A DNA stretch of 64,000 bases from the NCBI RefSeq assembly GCF_022376445.1, contig NW_025955104.1:43288-107287 (forward strand), read 5' to 3'. This document shows positions 47,273 to 59,800 of this stretch, in pieces (position 1 is the stretch's first letter; each line of letters begins with the position of its first letter). Origin of the DNA: Fomitopsis serialis (Eukaryota; Basidiomycota; Agaricomycetes; Polyporales; Fomitopsidaceae). Under the pieces are notes generated by a model. That model did not search any database, had not been told where the DNA came from, and saw only the letters and a program-made list of their open reading frames with translations. The position numbers and the translations under genes were made by a program.

Positions 47273-48572
47273 CTAGTAGTCCCGCTGACGAGGTTGCCCA
47301 CTCGACGATCCCTGCACAAACTCGAGGTGCTCAGACGACCCGTCGCTACCTAGAGCCAAAAATCAGACAAAATTTAAGTTGCAGAGTGCAGCGCAAGTAA
47401 ACGAACCATTTTGGTTAGCATCATGATAATCCATCATCATTTGTTGCTGCTGCAACATCCAGTAATCGTGGATGGGATTCAGAAAACGTGTCCCGTAGCG
47501 CCTGCGTATGAGACGGCTCCTCGGGAATACGGGAGGAGCCGGCATATCGGCGGGAGGAGGAGGCGGCGGAGGAGGGATCCATTCGGGGAAGTGGAGCGAC
47601 CCTTGGGAGGTGGTTTCTGAATGGACCGAGGCTGGAGACAGGATCGGCGCTGCATCAGGGAGTACCTGAGCAGACTGCGGGGTTGGTTCCCTGCCTTGAA
47701 AGTCTTCATCAGCGCGTGCGGACGGTGCGTACGGTGCGTACTTACTGTAAGATCCAGCGTCTCCGGCACCAGGCGAGGGTGCAAAGTGAGATCCCGCGTC
47801 TCCGGCCACGGGCGAAGGCGCATACTCTGATCCCGCGCCCCCACCGCACTGTCAGGCGAGGGTTCATACGTGTACTCAGACCCCGCCTCCGCTGCAGGAG
47901 AGGGCGCATACTCCGAGACCCCCACCCGTCTGACGGCGTCGGCGGGTCCGGGATGATCTCGAAGACACCATCATTTTCCGCCTTGATGAACTTCCTGGAC
48001 GCATGCGCACTGCTTGTGTTCAGACCCATCCACGCGTCAGGACACCATTCTGCGTTGCGCGCACCCGCATCGACGCTCATGCCACGGCGCAACGGCGAGG
48101 CATCGTAGTGGCCCGGAACGGGCTCCGTCGGGCTGCGGTATCGGTCTTGCGCACGGATGGCGGCGATATCGACCTCTTCTTCCCCATCTTCTGCGTCATT
48201 GTCGCCGGCGTCGCTAAAGGCTTGCTCGATGGCTGCGTCTGCGTCCTCGACTGCGCCCGGGCTCATGCCCTGACGCGCTTGCTCCGCAAGCGCGAGGAAC
48301 ATCAACGCTGGAAAATTGACAGTGTCTTGCCTCTCTTCGTGCCAGTGTATATGGATGCCTTGCCCATTAGGAGTCGCAGAGACCGACATGTACTGGAGCT
48401 GCTCAGGGCTGTAGTGCCTCAGCATCTCCGTCTGCTTCTCTATCTGCTGATCCAGCTGGCGGTTCTAATTGAAAACGGGATGATGTCAACATACGTGTAG
48501 AGTATTCCTATAAGGTAACCAAAGACTTACACTGTCCAGGACGTTGTTATTGCGTCTTCGTCTGCTGCCCAT
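47273..48572 (-). CDS. hypothetical protein with YAPSP repeats (two apparent frameshifts)
   Basis: Exons 48572-48531, 48464-47407 and 47349-47273. The N-terminus has basic MGSRRRRNNN, a short coiled stretch (NRQLDQQIEKQTEMLRHYSP) and a segment EERQDTVNFPALMFLALAEQ. An acidic middle follows. Then comes a repeat region: SEYAPSPAAEAG, SEYTYEPSPDSAVG, SEYAPSPVAGDAG, SHFAPSPGAGDAG, KYAPYAPSA. The end is Pro-rich (IPPPPPPPPADMPAPP). The repeats fall in three frames and unite only if one G is added (minus sense) in the five-base runs at 47919-47923 and 47838-47842; the model then has 392 residues with phases closed. No known domain. The repeats could be phosphorylated Ser-Pro sites; this is speculation. 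Confidence 0.6.
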
Positions 48573-49609
48573 AGCGAAATCGTGTGACGGGTGAGATCTG
48601 GAGTTGAGGGAGATGGCGGGTGTCTGTCCTTGGGAAGGAGACAGGTGAAAGTCTGAGTGCATTCACTACCCATTAAATATATTTCAGAGGCGTAGTTGGG
48701 GCATTGTGGCCGTACGGACACAAAGAACCCCTGAAGCTGGAGATGGCACAAGGCCCGTTTTGGCAGTGGCCACAGGCCCGGAAGTCAAAGCATTGGTAAC
48801 CATGTTGCCATCGCCCACAACGTGCCCGTATTGAGGTCATGACTTGGCCCTGGTATCGCCCGGTGTTCGGAGCATTCCAAGCGAATCAGCAGGGAAGCCC
48901 ACGGACATTGTCAAGCAACCTTTTGTCGGTCACGGCGCTGCAGTCTTGGCACATCGAGCTGTAATTTAGCACGGGGATGCATCGAGATTTTTCCTGTCAA
49001 AGGAAAGGTGCACACGAGATCGCATCTTGACCACGACGTTGCGAATCTGCAGCGGAGAGTCGTCCGACTCCGTGCTTGACATAATGATGGACAACCGATT
49101 GAATATTTGCGAAGACGCCTCAATGAAATCAATGCAGTGTGTTTTTGACACATAAGCACGCCGTCGGGGATACCAGGACCAAGATGTGTGAGGACGCCCA
49201 ACCGTCCAAGTCGAAGCGCCATCCCGGTGCGAAGGCTTGCGAAGGTCAAAGCAACTTCAGACAAGCGCCGAAGGGGATCAAATGCTCATGTGACCGCGTT
49301 CGCGCTTTGTTGTCGCGTCGCGTCACATGTGCGACGTGTCTTGTTCCCTTCCGTCGTCCTCGTTGCTCGACCTGGCCGTCGTCAAGTCTCATGCTGCGTG
49401 CCCACATCACTCCACGACAGCGTAACCAGTAGCATCGTGTAAAGACTGACGGAGAAATATTGGATCCTGATAATAGGCAGCAACGGGGCGACATCCAGTG
49501 CGTGGCGACTCATTTCGTGTGGTCGCCTGTAGACTGATCAGTTTACAGGAGTGTCTTATCCTGCTTTTAAGGAGGGCACACTGAATTGATATTATAGCTG
49601 CCATTCACA
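48573..49609. other. divergent intergenic region
   Basis: No supported gene between the starts of the YAPSP-repeat gene and MCM10. A 61-codon minus-strand frame (48966-49151) has fair composition but no partner exons. Confidence 0.4.
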
Positions 49610-52100
49610 ATGGAGTCTTCGTCAAGCAAGAAGGCATTGGAGCAGGAGCGGCAAGCCGAGCTGCGCCGTCAGATCGCTGCGCTACAAGCTCAGCTCACTG
49701 GAACTGAGGTGGGCTTGCCTGTTGCCCCTGAATCTCCGAAGCGGCGACCGCATTCCGGGAATCTACTCGCCCCTGCAACACCGTCACCTAGTACGTACTG
49801 CAGTCTATTACGCATTGGCATTGGCGAAGTCTTACATACAAAAATCCGTTGCAGAGAAGAAGAGGAAACTCAGTCATGCAGAACGGCCTTCGACCAGCTT
49901 ACCTGTCACGGAGCAGCGGCCAAGACCGGCTGCTAGCACGACAGTGACATCGTCATCATCTTCATCACATGCTGTTAGTACTCAAACGAAGAAACATGCG
50001 CCATCTACAGTCCTAGAGAAGCTCGCGAAGGTTCACTTACAGGAGGACACACGATTAGCGAAGGGCACCACGAATCGATCGAGTGCTTTTACTCAACCTG
50101 CTGTAGCCACCTCATTCAACGATTCGGAGACCGGGGCGACTCGTGATGACCGTCTAGCGATAGTCGAGGACCTCGTCCTTGGACCTGTAGATCACAAACC
50201 ACCCTTCGATGATCCTCGGTTCGAGAAGCTTGAACCTAACTCTGGCATTCGCCTCTCGTGAGTCTCTCTGGCTTCGTCACAGGCTATTCTGACCCTATGT
50301 CAGTTCCCGTGCGATCCCGTTCGAAGACTTCCAGGATCATTTGCGGGGTCGGTACTACCTCTCGCCGTCCAAGTTGTACTCTGTCGTTCGCCTTCTGCCC
50401 AGCAAACAGGGCTACGACGTGCCCGTATCCGGCGACTGGCTGACCATCGCCGTGGTCGCAGAGCGTGGCAAAGTCAAGTGTAGTCAGGCACCGGTAGGCA
50501 TCGGTCGTGACGATAAGATGGGCGCAGATGAGGAGGACGAAGATGCGGTCGACCAGCTAGACATATCTACGGAGGCACCGGTTCCCGCGAAAGGTCCACC
50601 GCGACCCAAGCGCAAGCGTAAGGACGAGCCGCCTCGCCCAAGCGGGAAGAAGTACGTCAACATGAAGCTCGTGGACTTCGGGTGCCGTACTGCGCGCGAT
50701 TCTTCTGCGACGGGCGGTCAGACTGTCATTCGTGGAGACGCGTCGCTGTCGTTGCTGCTATTCGAGTCGGATGGATACGACGTAGTCACCAAGGAGAATG
50801 GAAAGAAGGAGAAGATCTATCGTGGAGGGAGCAAAGGCGCGTTCGAGAAGATGTCGATGCTTAGAGAAGGTGCCGTCGTGGCTTTCCTGAACCCGAGGAT
50901 TCTCAAACCGTTCCAGGTCCGTAAACACTTGTCACGGTCGAGTCCTGGTATCGCTGACGTGTTTACTGCAGCGGTCCGGCGATGCGCCCCATCCAAGCGA
51001 CAATATCCTCGCTCTCACCCCGGAGTCTGTCGAATCAATTGCCGTGATTGGATACTCTCTAGATTTAGGCATGTGCAAGGCTGTCCGGAGGGATGGCACG
51101 ACGTGTGGGAGCTGGTGCGACAGACGCGTCGCAGACGTGTGTGACTGGCACATCCAACACGCTGTCGAGCGTAAGCGAGCTGGTCGTGCCGAGTTTTCTA
51201 GCGGGTATGTCTATCTATCTGTCAGTTGTAATGCTGTTCTTCTGACGGTGACAAACAGTACGTCTGGGATGTCGAGCTACGCAAAGCGAAAGAAGACGGA
51301 CTACGATCCGGCCAAGCAATGGGGCCTGAAACCGGAACGCGAAAGCAACAGCGCGACTTACGTCGTCTCTGGCCATGTCATTTCAGGCTCGGGCGACTCG
51401 AAATCACTCTTCCTTTCCGAGTCAATGGGCCGCGACGCCCAAGCAAAGGCATCACGCAAAGCCTCGACCCTGGAAGCCGATCGCGCTCTGCAGCAGCTCC
51501 TCAAACGAGACAAGGCGGGGTCCAAAGCGGTCGCTACTGCGAGAGAGTTTGCTAAGAAGCAGACGCAGAAGGTCAAGAAGGAAGAAAAGGCAAAGCCAGG
51601 CGGGAAGGCCCGGGTGGCCAAAGTATCTGATACCGAGAGCGAATCGGAAGCGAGCGACGAGGAGAACAGGAAACCCCACAAGAATGCGTATTCCGCTCAT
51701 CTTATCAAGCAGCTAGGATTTGATCCAACCGCGAAGGATGGGCGGAAGACGACTGACCCTCAGCTGCAGAGCAAGGTAACTTGGTCTCCTGCACGTCTTA
51801 CGTACCTCGTACTGAAGGCTCTTCCGCACGCAGCTCGACGCCCTCGCCGCGCTCCAAGTTTCCAAGAGAGACATTGACCTCGCGCCAAGACCGGGCAAGA
51901 AGAAGAGCTGTGTGGACCGTCCTGTAGCCTCTCTTGCCAAGCCAACCACTTCTCGAGAAGACTCGCCATTACACTTCCACGATAGTGAAAGCGAGGATGA
52001 CCTGGAGAGAGCTGAGAAGGCAGTGTTCGGCAAAGTCATCGACTCTTCTGCAAAGGAGGACCTCATTTGCTTGGACAGTAGCGACGTAGAACCGGAGTGA
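49610..52100 (+). CDS. MCM10: replication initiation factor Mcm10
   Basis: Exons 49610-49790, 49855-50257, 50304-50916, 50972-51204, 51259-51775 and 51834-52100 give 737 residues. An N-terminal coiled coil (ALEQERQAELRRQIAALQAQ) and a Ser-rich linker precede the OB-fold core (SRAIPFEDFQDHLRGRYYLS, VSGDWLTIAVVAERG, KYVNMKLVDFG, LSLLLFESDGYD, REGAVVAFLNPRILKPF). The zinc finger follows: Cys434, Cys444, Cys456 and His459 in CKAVRRDGTTCGSWCDRRV..CDWH, then AGRAEFSSGTSG, diagnostic of Mcm10. Basic and acidic tails have possible nuclear signals. Mcm10 binds DNA, the CMG helicase and polymerase alpha at origins (family knowledge). It converges with UBA2, stops 228 bp apart. All phases close, with no frame problem. 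Confidence 0.93.
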
Positions 52101-52327
52101 GGGCCATTTCGCCTGGCTTGCACATAACACTGTACCAACACATTATCTGCACTTTACACTTCGAATCTACTTGCAACCATCTCATCGCTGAACGCCAAAC
52201 CGTAGGCCCACACTGGAAAAATAACCTCGATGGATTCAGCGACAGCAGCAAACAAAGCACATAAGTACGAATACAGTTAGCACAACCGTAGTATAACACA
52301 GTACTACACAGTCTATCACATCCTCAA

Positions 52328-54983
52328 TCAATCAACCAAGATGACATCGTCTTCTAACGGCTCGTCCAGGGTATCGAGCATGATTAGACCGTCGTCTTCC
52401 AACCTCTTCTTTTGCTTGGGGTGAACGGCGGCGGCGGAACGGGCGCAGCCCCATTCGTCTTTATCCGCTTGGCTGCAGGCTCCAGCTCGTCGTCGTCAGG
52501 GGCGGAACGCTTCGTGCCTGTTGGCGGAGGCGTCGATGGCATAGCTGGCTTGGGCTTTCTTGGTGGTGTCGGCAACGGAGATGGCAGGACCAGGGCCGGG
52601 CCGTCAGGAGGATGATTTGGCCTATGGTGCCAGGATGAGCTCGACACTGGTGCTCATATGAAAGAGCAGACTTACGGTAGCACACCAATCGCAACCTGGA
52701 TGGTACCGAATTCCCCATCGTCATCGACAACCGACAGGAACTTGCCCCGCGTCACGTTCAAGCTCTCGAGCGTCCGCTCCAGGTTATCATCCCAGTCCGG
52801 ATCGCTCAGCATTCGCGTCTGCTCATATACGCTCACATCGCGCTTGCCAATCCCTCCCGCGTCCTCCCCATCGCCCAGGACGCCCTCGATGACTTCACCG
52901 AGCGTCACACGCGTAGGATCGCAGCGCACTTCCGCGTAAGTGTCCCTGCAGACGCCGCAGTTCGGGTTAGGCGGCGTCATGTTGATCGCGCTAAGAGGCA
53001 TGGTGGGCTTAAACTGTACGTGAACGTTGCGGAGGGTGTTGTAGGACTTGCGGAGGAGATGGAAGGCTTGCAGGACGATGAGCCCGGCGATAATCGCGTT
53101 GGTGGTGGCGATAGCGGGGATGATGTTCCCAGCCATCTCTGTACGTACAATCGATTCGTCGGAGAGAAGGTCATCAATGTAGGCAGAGACGCACCCTTGA
53201 CCTCCCATCGACTTTTACTCGGGATGCCGTAGGCGACAGAGCGGAGGTTGGAGGCCGCCGTGACGAAGTCGAGCGCATCATCGTCGTCCTTATCGAACGA
53301 AATGGTGTCCTCCCCCGACCGGAGTCGCGCGGCCAGTCGCTCAGCGCTACGTATCGCGGTCAACTAAGCGATTCTGCCACAGGGACCATAGGACCATGAG
53401 CATACCTCGACACGAATAGGTCCAGGTTGTCCTTGAGCGACAATGCTCGCTGGTCCTTCAACCCAGCTGTGCTGGCCCCGTTGCCATTGGAAGACGATCC
53501 ATTGGGTACACTTGTGCTTCCATTGTCCATCGTGACTGCCTTCGAGGAGCGCTGAGCCGTGGTGTCCTCAACGTATGCCTTTTGTTCAGTGCGAACGTCC
53601 CGTTCCTGATACCCTCGAAGTCCAGCGGGGTCGGCGGTGCGCGAGAGCGCCACATGTCCGCCATGGAAAGAAGATTTAGGATATCCGAGTGGAATACCTG
53701 ATAGGGCAACGAATACACTCAATTGTGTGCACGACCTCAGATGAATTGCTCATACCTTCTCGAACGCCATTTGGCGGCGCTCGGGCCCTGGCCTTCAACT
53801 TCCGGCATTCGAAGGGCCGTGCGGACAGCTTTGAACGCCTGCGCCTCTTTGCGTAGGGTAGCGATTTCCTGCGCTGGAGTCGAGGGATACGGATTCAGCA
53901 ATTACTAAACCGTGAAGAATCGGATGGGTATCCCTCGCACCATTCTCGCCCTGTTTCTCGGCCTCATCAAGCTCGCTACCGAGTCCTCATCTTCGCCGAA
54001 TAGTTGACTGTACACATCAGACACGAGAGAGAGTTGTGCGTATCGTCCTGGGATGGTGGTTGGGGCTACTCACGGCATGAGGTAACTCTTCGCCCATACT
54101 ATACAGTGTATTGGTTGAGAGGGCGTCGAGCGAATAGTGCAAACGGGGAACGTTTTTGGTGTTGGTTTTGGGATACAGTCGAAGCATTCTGCTCTATCCT
54201 GAGTGCAGGGTCGTATAATCAATACTTCATTTGGAACGAGTAGGTGAGTCAGCACACCTTGACGATCGGCTGTACTTGGCCTAGGTAGCCAGCAGTACCC
54301 GACTCTACCAACGGGACATTGGCTGCCATGCACATTTTGTTTACATGCCTCCGGGCATCTGCCCAGACGTGAACCTCGAAGTCCGGACAGCAGATATATA
54401 GTAACGTACCGAGGTTGTCCAGCGCATTGAGGACAATGTCAAACCCTCTGAACCATGCAACGTCAAACTGGGGCTCCTTTATATTCCCGTGTATTGGCGT
54501 GATTTTCACGTTTGGGTTGAAAGCAGACGCGGTCTTCGCTGCGACCTGTCCGCCAGTCGTGGCGTTGAACTGAGCTCAACCGCAAACTAAGATGTAAAGG
54601 CAACGCACCAGCGCCTTGCTCTGCTTCACATCCTTCTTCTTGAAAAGGAACTGGCGGTTGAGGTTCGAAAGGTCGATTGTGTCCAAGTCAAGGAGAGTGA
54701 TATGTCCGAAGCCCGTGAGTACGATGTTCTTCACTGTGTAGCCGTCCCGGATGAGGCGACGACCGCGTAGAGGCGGGGTCATAGCGAACAAGGTAGATGC
54801 AGTATATACAAGACTGAATCAACATACGAATCACTTGCTCGAGAGGCAGTATAACGCACGGAGTTCACAACCAATACCACCTGCGCCTACCAGTAGTACC
54901 TTCGTATCCGACAGCCGACTATGGAGCTCCGGACCCAGAATTGCTCTCGCGTGCAAGTTTCGTCCACCAGTCTTGCCAGACAT
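52328..54983 (-). CDS. UBA2: SUMO-activating enzyme subunit Uba2 (four apparent frameshifts)
   Basis: Eleven exons: 54983-54860, 54733-54609, 54545-54410, 54358-54258, 54198-54074, 54007-53941, 53873-53756, 53697-53406, 53346-53195, 53138-52676, 52621-52328. Features: GAGGIG (33-38), [27 protein letters not shown], catalytic Cys182 in [13 protein letters not shown], zinc pairs ECFDC and NCGVC, the late domain [16 protein letters not shown], and a C-terminal tail LEDDGLIML. Uba2 with Aos1 activates SUMO in the nucleus. The frame breaks once in each of exons 6 (53979-53980), 7 (53786-53788), 8 (between 53620 and 53580) and 11 (52418-52421). Each needs one extra base; with all four the model has 666 residues, the family length. 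Being an essential single-copy gene with intact splice sites, it is more likely mis-sequenced than dead. Confidence 0.85.
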
Positions 54984-56544
54984 ATCTTCTTCCGCAGGTC
55001 CGCGTCGTCCAAAGGAGAGTGTGGAGGGAAATGCCCAAGTCGCGCAACCAGAGTTGGAGGTCGAGTGTGACGCGTAGACGCGTACAGGATCTGTGACGTC
55101 ACGCGTTCAAGTACCCCCATCACAGCTTGTCACATCACACTCTGCTTTTTCACCTTCGCCTCCATCCTCTCTCAAATCGATCCCACTCCATTTTGTGCCA
55201 GAAGGATGGACTACTCAAGCATGTCTGACTTTTGTCTGAAGTCACGATCGGAAACAGAATGAAGTTGCACTCCGCGGGCCCGGGGCAAAGTGGAAGAACA
55301 TAACGGGTTTGCCCAAACATAGTAAGTTCTTTTCAAATGTCTGAACTCCGAACATAAGTAAGTAAGTAGTAAGTCAGTCAGTAAGTAAGTAAGTAAGTAA
55401 GTAAGTAAGGAGGGACTTAGGATTGGTTCTCGGTTCTCTCATTTCGTGCCTTCCAACACTGCGCATGCGCGCAAGGGGCACGATTCTGGCTCGAAAGATT
55501 CACCGTCCCTGAGCAGAAAAGTCATGGATGAGCTAGGCTTCCGATGTATAGTCCCGTACATAGCGGAGCAAGGAAAGGGTTTTCAATCATTGTCCAAAAG
55601 GCGCACTCGCGCGGTTATCCAATCTCTTCAGAAGTTTCTGCTTCGAATTCTGTCATGACTTTTGAAAGATGCAAGAAATTGTTACATTTGATTGATTGCA
55701 CCTCGAGGAGATACTTACTGACGTTGACTGCTGTGCAGGTCAGCTCTTTCCTGTCAAGGGAACCAGGACAGCTGAGCGACGAGCCCCCGAGACGAACCTC
55801 GTCAGCGGCAGGTTTTTGTGAGTGATCTATTAGCACAGAGCACACATACCAGTCTCCCCTCCTGGCACCCGTGACGCATAGATACCACAGCCCGCTGAGG
55901 CTCGGCCGTATGTGCGTGCTGCACAGCTGCACCACTGGCGGCAGGCAGTGTCTCGATCAGCTCTCGATACCTCGTTTGCTAAATGTAACCGGAGTCTGGA
56001 CTTTGCAAGCCCACAGGGCTGTATCAGCGACGTCCGCATGAAGCCGTTTCACTCTGGCAGGTACTTACTCCTGACCCTGGACGAATCTCGCAGTGGACGT
56101 GGAATTGCCAGTGATCGCACTCGTACATTCCATTGACAATTCAAAGCTTCAATCATGGGGCTCGCGCACAGATCTAGAACAGGAGGGGAAGGACGCACCA
56201 ATTTCGTGCATGGTCTCGCAAAAGTGTTTGCGTTCCCCGAATCTGCCTTTCCTACGAGACCGTGAACAGGCTATTGTCTTCAGTTTCATGTTAGGAGCCT
56301 CCACAGCAGCTCTATTAACCAAGGTTCCATACAGTAACACATCGTGAGCGTATCGTGAACATATAGTGCATCGTCATGGTCGGCCCAACGACCCAGATCA
56401 TCAAGGAAGGCATCAAACGAATGGCCAACCCGACCACGAGGGCAAGCGACAGTCTACCTGACGGAGATATCTATCTTGCAGTAAACAGAGGTGAGGTCCA
56501 TTCTCAGTCTCAGTCGGAGGCCCAGATGGGCGTGGAGTGTGAGC
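54984..56544. other. intergenic with a tetranucleotide microsatellite
   Basis: Upstream of UBA2 there is no recognisable gene. Short frames near 55450-56340 are featureless. Confidence 0.4.
55355..55409. repeat. (AAGT)n microsatellite
   Basis: About thirteen AAGT/TAAG units with two interruptions (GTAGT, CAGTCAGT). It carries many GTAAGT splice-donor look-alikes, which may confuse gene prediction. Confidence 0.9.
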
Positions 56545-57620
56545 TCAGCAGCGAATGCCGCGGGGCGACTGGGGGAACGCCCAGAGGCCGTCGGAGCCGC
56601 GGCGATTCGGCAGCCACGGTGACGTGAGCGGGTCGACGGAGTGCACCCGGAGCGACTGCAGCCACGGCGAGAAGATGGGTGTGTGCGCAGAGCAGGGCGC
56701 ACGGGGATCGTGCGTGGGGCTGAGTGCGTTGTTCATCGTCGGCGAGAGGGGCGACGCCAGCGCGGCGAGGCCCAGCACGCCGAAGATCATCTTGCTTGCG
56801 CGGCTGAGGACGGGTGAGCGAGCATCACAAGGAGAGCGCGCGTGAGACGCACCTGTGCTTGCGAGACCGCTTGCCAGTCCATGACTCGTACGGCGCCATG
56901 CCGATGTCGACCGTCGCTTGCCCGCTGAGATACTTGCTGGCTGTGACGGGGACGGGCGCGCTACGGAGGGGCGTCTCGTAGCCGCGCTCCGGAGACAGGC
57001 GCAGCGCGATGGAAGCTGTTCAGGGGTCAGGTCCATCGCCGGCGTGTCAGCGGAGGGCTGTGCCACTCACGGAAGGTCTCCATGGTGGTGTTTATGCGAG
57101 GCGTGGCGGCGTGGACAGTGCGGATGGTGCCCCTGGTGTCTGATACCCAGATGGAGGGGCTCGCCATGAATTCCGCAGCGGTCTTGAAGCTCTCTTCGAA
57201 GTCGTCCTCCTCCTCAGCCGCACCGGTCTCCTCGCGCGCGGTGACAATGTCTCGTGCGAGGTCCTGCGCGGTGACGTCCTCATCGAACATCATTCGGTTG
57301 GGGTCATCCCACTCGTAGCGATCCCGGAGCCAGGTGTGGAGAGATACGACCCGGGCGGGCTCGAGACTTGCGAGCATGAGCGGCTCGTCGGTTACGACGG
57401 GCTGGCTGGCATTGGTCATCGTCGCGAGTTGTTCGGCGATGGCCATTGCGATCTCGGTGATCTGTCCCTGGTCTGCTTCAGGCAGTGGGCCAGGCGTGGG
57501 TGGTGCGCGGGATGAGATGGTCAGTGCGGACAGACCGAGGGAGGCACGGGGCCACTTGCGCATCGTCGCCGACTTCAACGGAGGCGGGATGCGTGTGCTA
57601 GACTGCGAAGTAAGACTCAT
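56545..57620 (-). CDS. hypothetical protein, 323 aa
   Basis: Exons 57620-57071, 57015-56853 and 56803-56545 join in phase. After a basic, Ser/Pro-rich N-terminus come LVMTNASQ-type helices (ITEIAMAIAEQLATM), then LASLEPARVVSLHTWLRDRY, an acidic segment (EETGAAEEEDDFEESFKTAA), LSPERGYETPLRSAPVPVTA and a hydrophobic stretch MIFGVLGLAALASPLS followed by Pro/Ser-rich sequence with SPWLQSLRVHSV and SPWLPNRRG. The hydrophobic stretch could be one short membrane helix. A TATAAAA element about 230 bp upstream fits a promoter. I do not recognise the family; it may be basidiomycete-specific. Longer non-ATG extension upstream is open but unlikely to be used. Confidence 0.65.
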
Positions 57621-59800
57621 GATATCAGACGGGATCAAGGTAGGTCGTCTCGGGACTCGTGAAGGGGAGGGGATTCGTAAAGATGCGTGTCGCAACTCGC
57701 AATCGACCGGCGATGAGAGAGACGAAGATCTGGGTGAAGTGCGTGAAGGAGGGAATAAGACGTGCGCGCGATGTGCCAGAAACCAGCTGAGCAGTGTGGA
57801 GGATGGCTCAGGAGCGAGCGCGTCAAAAAAGTGCAGGACGTGTTTTATATCCGCGCGGGCAGTGCCGTCGCACCCGCCCGATTAGCAGGCTCCTGCGACC
57901 GCCAACCATGCGAGGCCATGCGTGTGTCGCAATGTGTAGATCATCGCTGATACGCCCGTCGCGACGCCTCGCCGGCGGGACTATACTTCTCTGAAACAAA
58001 GTTTGGTGTCATGCCCGCGAACCTACCGTGCATTCGCTTTATCACCCAACAATGTTGTGTAGCTATTCACACAACAATGACACGATCACATTTGCAGCGG
58101 ACACTTTATCACGCAGCTAATGGCAACGTAGCGTAAATAGGTATTAGACTTCGCGCTTGGGCAGAAGTGACGGGACCATCGGACGCAAGAACGACCGCGC
58201 CCGAGGCGATGTCGAGATGTTCGGATCTGATGATCAGTAGTGTACTAGTGCGGGGAAGCCTTAAACCCCCCTTCGGAGGAGGAGCGCCTCTTCTTATTAC
58301 ACCGGGTTTGTAGTGTACGTCCCTGTAGCGGGACAGAGCGCTCCTCCTCACCATCCCTCACGAACCCCAAAGTCCCTCCCTCTAATCGCGCCCCAATGCC
58401 TTCGGAAGGCGCCTCAAATCAGCCGGACAGGCAAGGCAGTGCACGCAGTACGGCGACGAGGAGTGCACTGTAGCCCGAAGCGCAGCCTTCCACGCCATTT
58501 CGTCACCTGTGAACGGCCGTGGCAGCTCAGACTGGCCACGATGCGAGGCCACGTATTGCTTGCTACCGCTGGCAGATGGCCCTGAGTGAGCAAACATATA
58601 CGCGCCAACTACTTGCGTCGTGGCTCACAAGGACGGCGGTGCGGTGGCACCGCAACACCAAGCGGGGGAGCGCTGCACCATATGAACGCGGGGCGCGGTT
58701 ACAACGAGGCGACCCAGGCGAGGAGCGGTGAGCTGGCAGATACCACGCATACTGTAGGCCCGGGCGTTCTCGTAAGGGCGGGTGGGATGGCGGTGAAGTG
58801 ATGGGAACAGGCACACGACATGTCTTTACATCAGCTGCCCGTTCAACGTTCAACCCAAGTCCGACCACCCCAGAAAAGCGGAAGGGCTGTATTGCGCCGC
58901 TACCGTGATGCTGCCACAATCCTGAGGCCATGGCAGCCTCCTTATATTGAAGAATTGAAGAGGGAGTGGCAAACCGCGACAGTCAAGGTACGCAGACCAC
59001 AGACTCGGTGACAACGTAGTAGCGAACTAATTCATTCACAGAATGTACACTCAAATGGCTGCCAGTTTATGGCGAGCACTGTATCGCAATGTTCGACCTC
59101 GAGCATGCTATGCAGGTTTCAAAAGAGGAAAATATCGCCGACCCAACTCGTACGCGTAAGTCGCTCAGACCGCGTTGACAGACCCGCTGATGCGTCCTAC
59201 TGCTGGAGGTAGAGTGCACTACGACCATATGTTTGTCTCACGTAGGACATGACCCGAGTAGCTGGTGATTCGTGATCCCGAGTCAGTCGATGGCACGTCT
59301 GCCCAACTGCCAGTCTGTGAAGTTGAGACCACTCCATGCTAGTAATACGAAGTCAGACTTTTTCACAGTGGTTGCAGGAACTACCTGCTGAGCTTCCTGG
59401 TATGCTGTGCGACCTCAGCTGGCTTCCGCTCCCTCATCGCACTAGGCTTAGGAAATCGTCTATCAATGATCAGCACGTTTATTGCCTGTGAACGTCATCG
59501 TGTGACACCGTTAGGGTTGGGCGCACTGACGTACTCAATCTCTGAGAGAAATACGAAGCGAGGGATGCTTCCATAGCTGTTGAAGTAATTGCTCCAGCAT
59601 GCGCTCCAGCATGCGAAAGCGCCATGTAAACACGGCTCTGGCGCTCACCATTCGGGCATGATATATCTGACATGAATGAACATCTCTTGCGCACCTGTTC
59701 CAACCTGTATCCCATCAATACAACCCTCATGAGACTCATCAACTACGGCTCAGAGCGCACTAACCTTCCCTGACCGGCCTGACTCATCATCCGACCCCCG
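57621..59800. other. long intergenic region
   Basis: No supported gene. It contains a 12-bp inverted repeat (58276-58287 and 58338-58349) and a small tandem GCTCCAGCAT duplication near 59591-59610. Many 60-120 codon frames here are random-looking. Confidence 0.4.
58276..58349. repeat. inverted repeat, 12-bp arms, 50-nt loop
   Basis: GAGGAGGAGCGC at 58276-58287 is exactly complementary to GCGCTCCTCCTC at 58338-58349. The loop contains TAGTGTACGT and CGGGTTTG. An RNA structure or a degenerate element is possible; I could not match it to a known small RNA. Confidence 0.5.

Noticed and set aside
55355..55409. Telomere-like or CRISPR-like array
   Set aside because: A simple AAGT tetranucleotide repeat; no spacers, not a fungal telomere motif.
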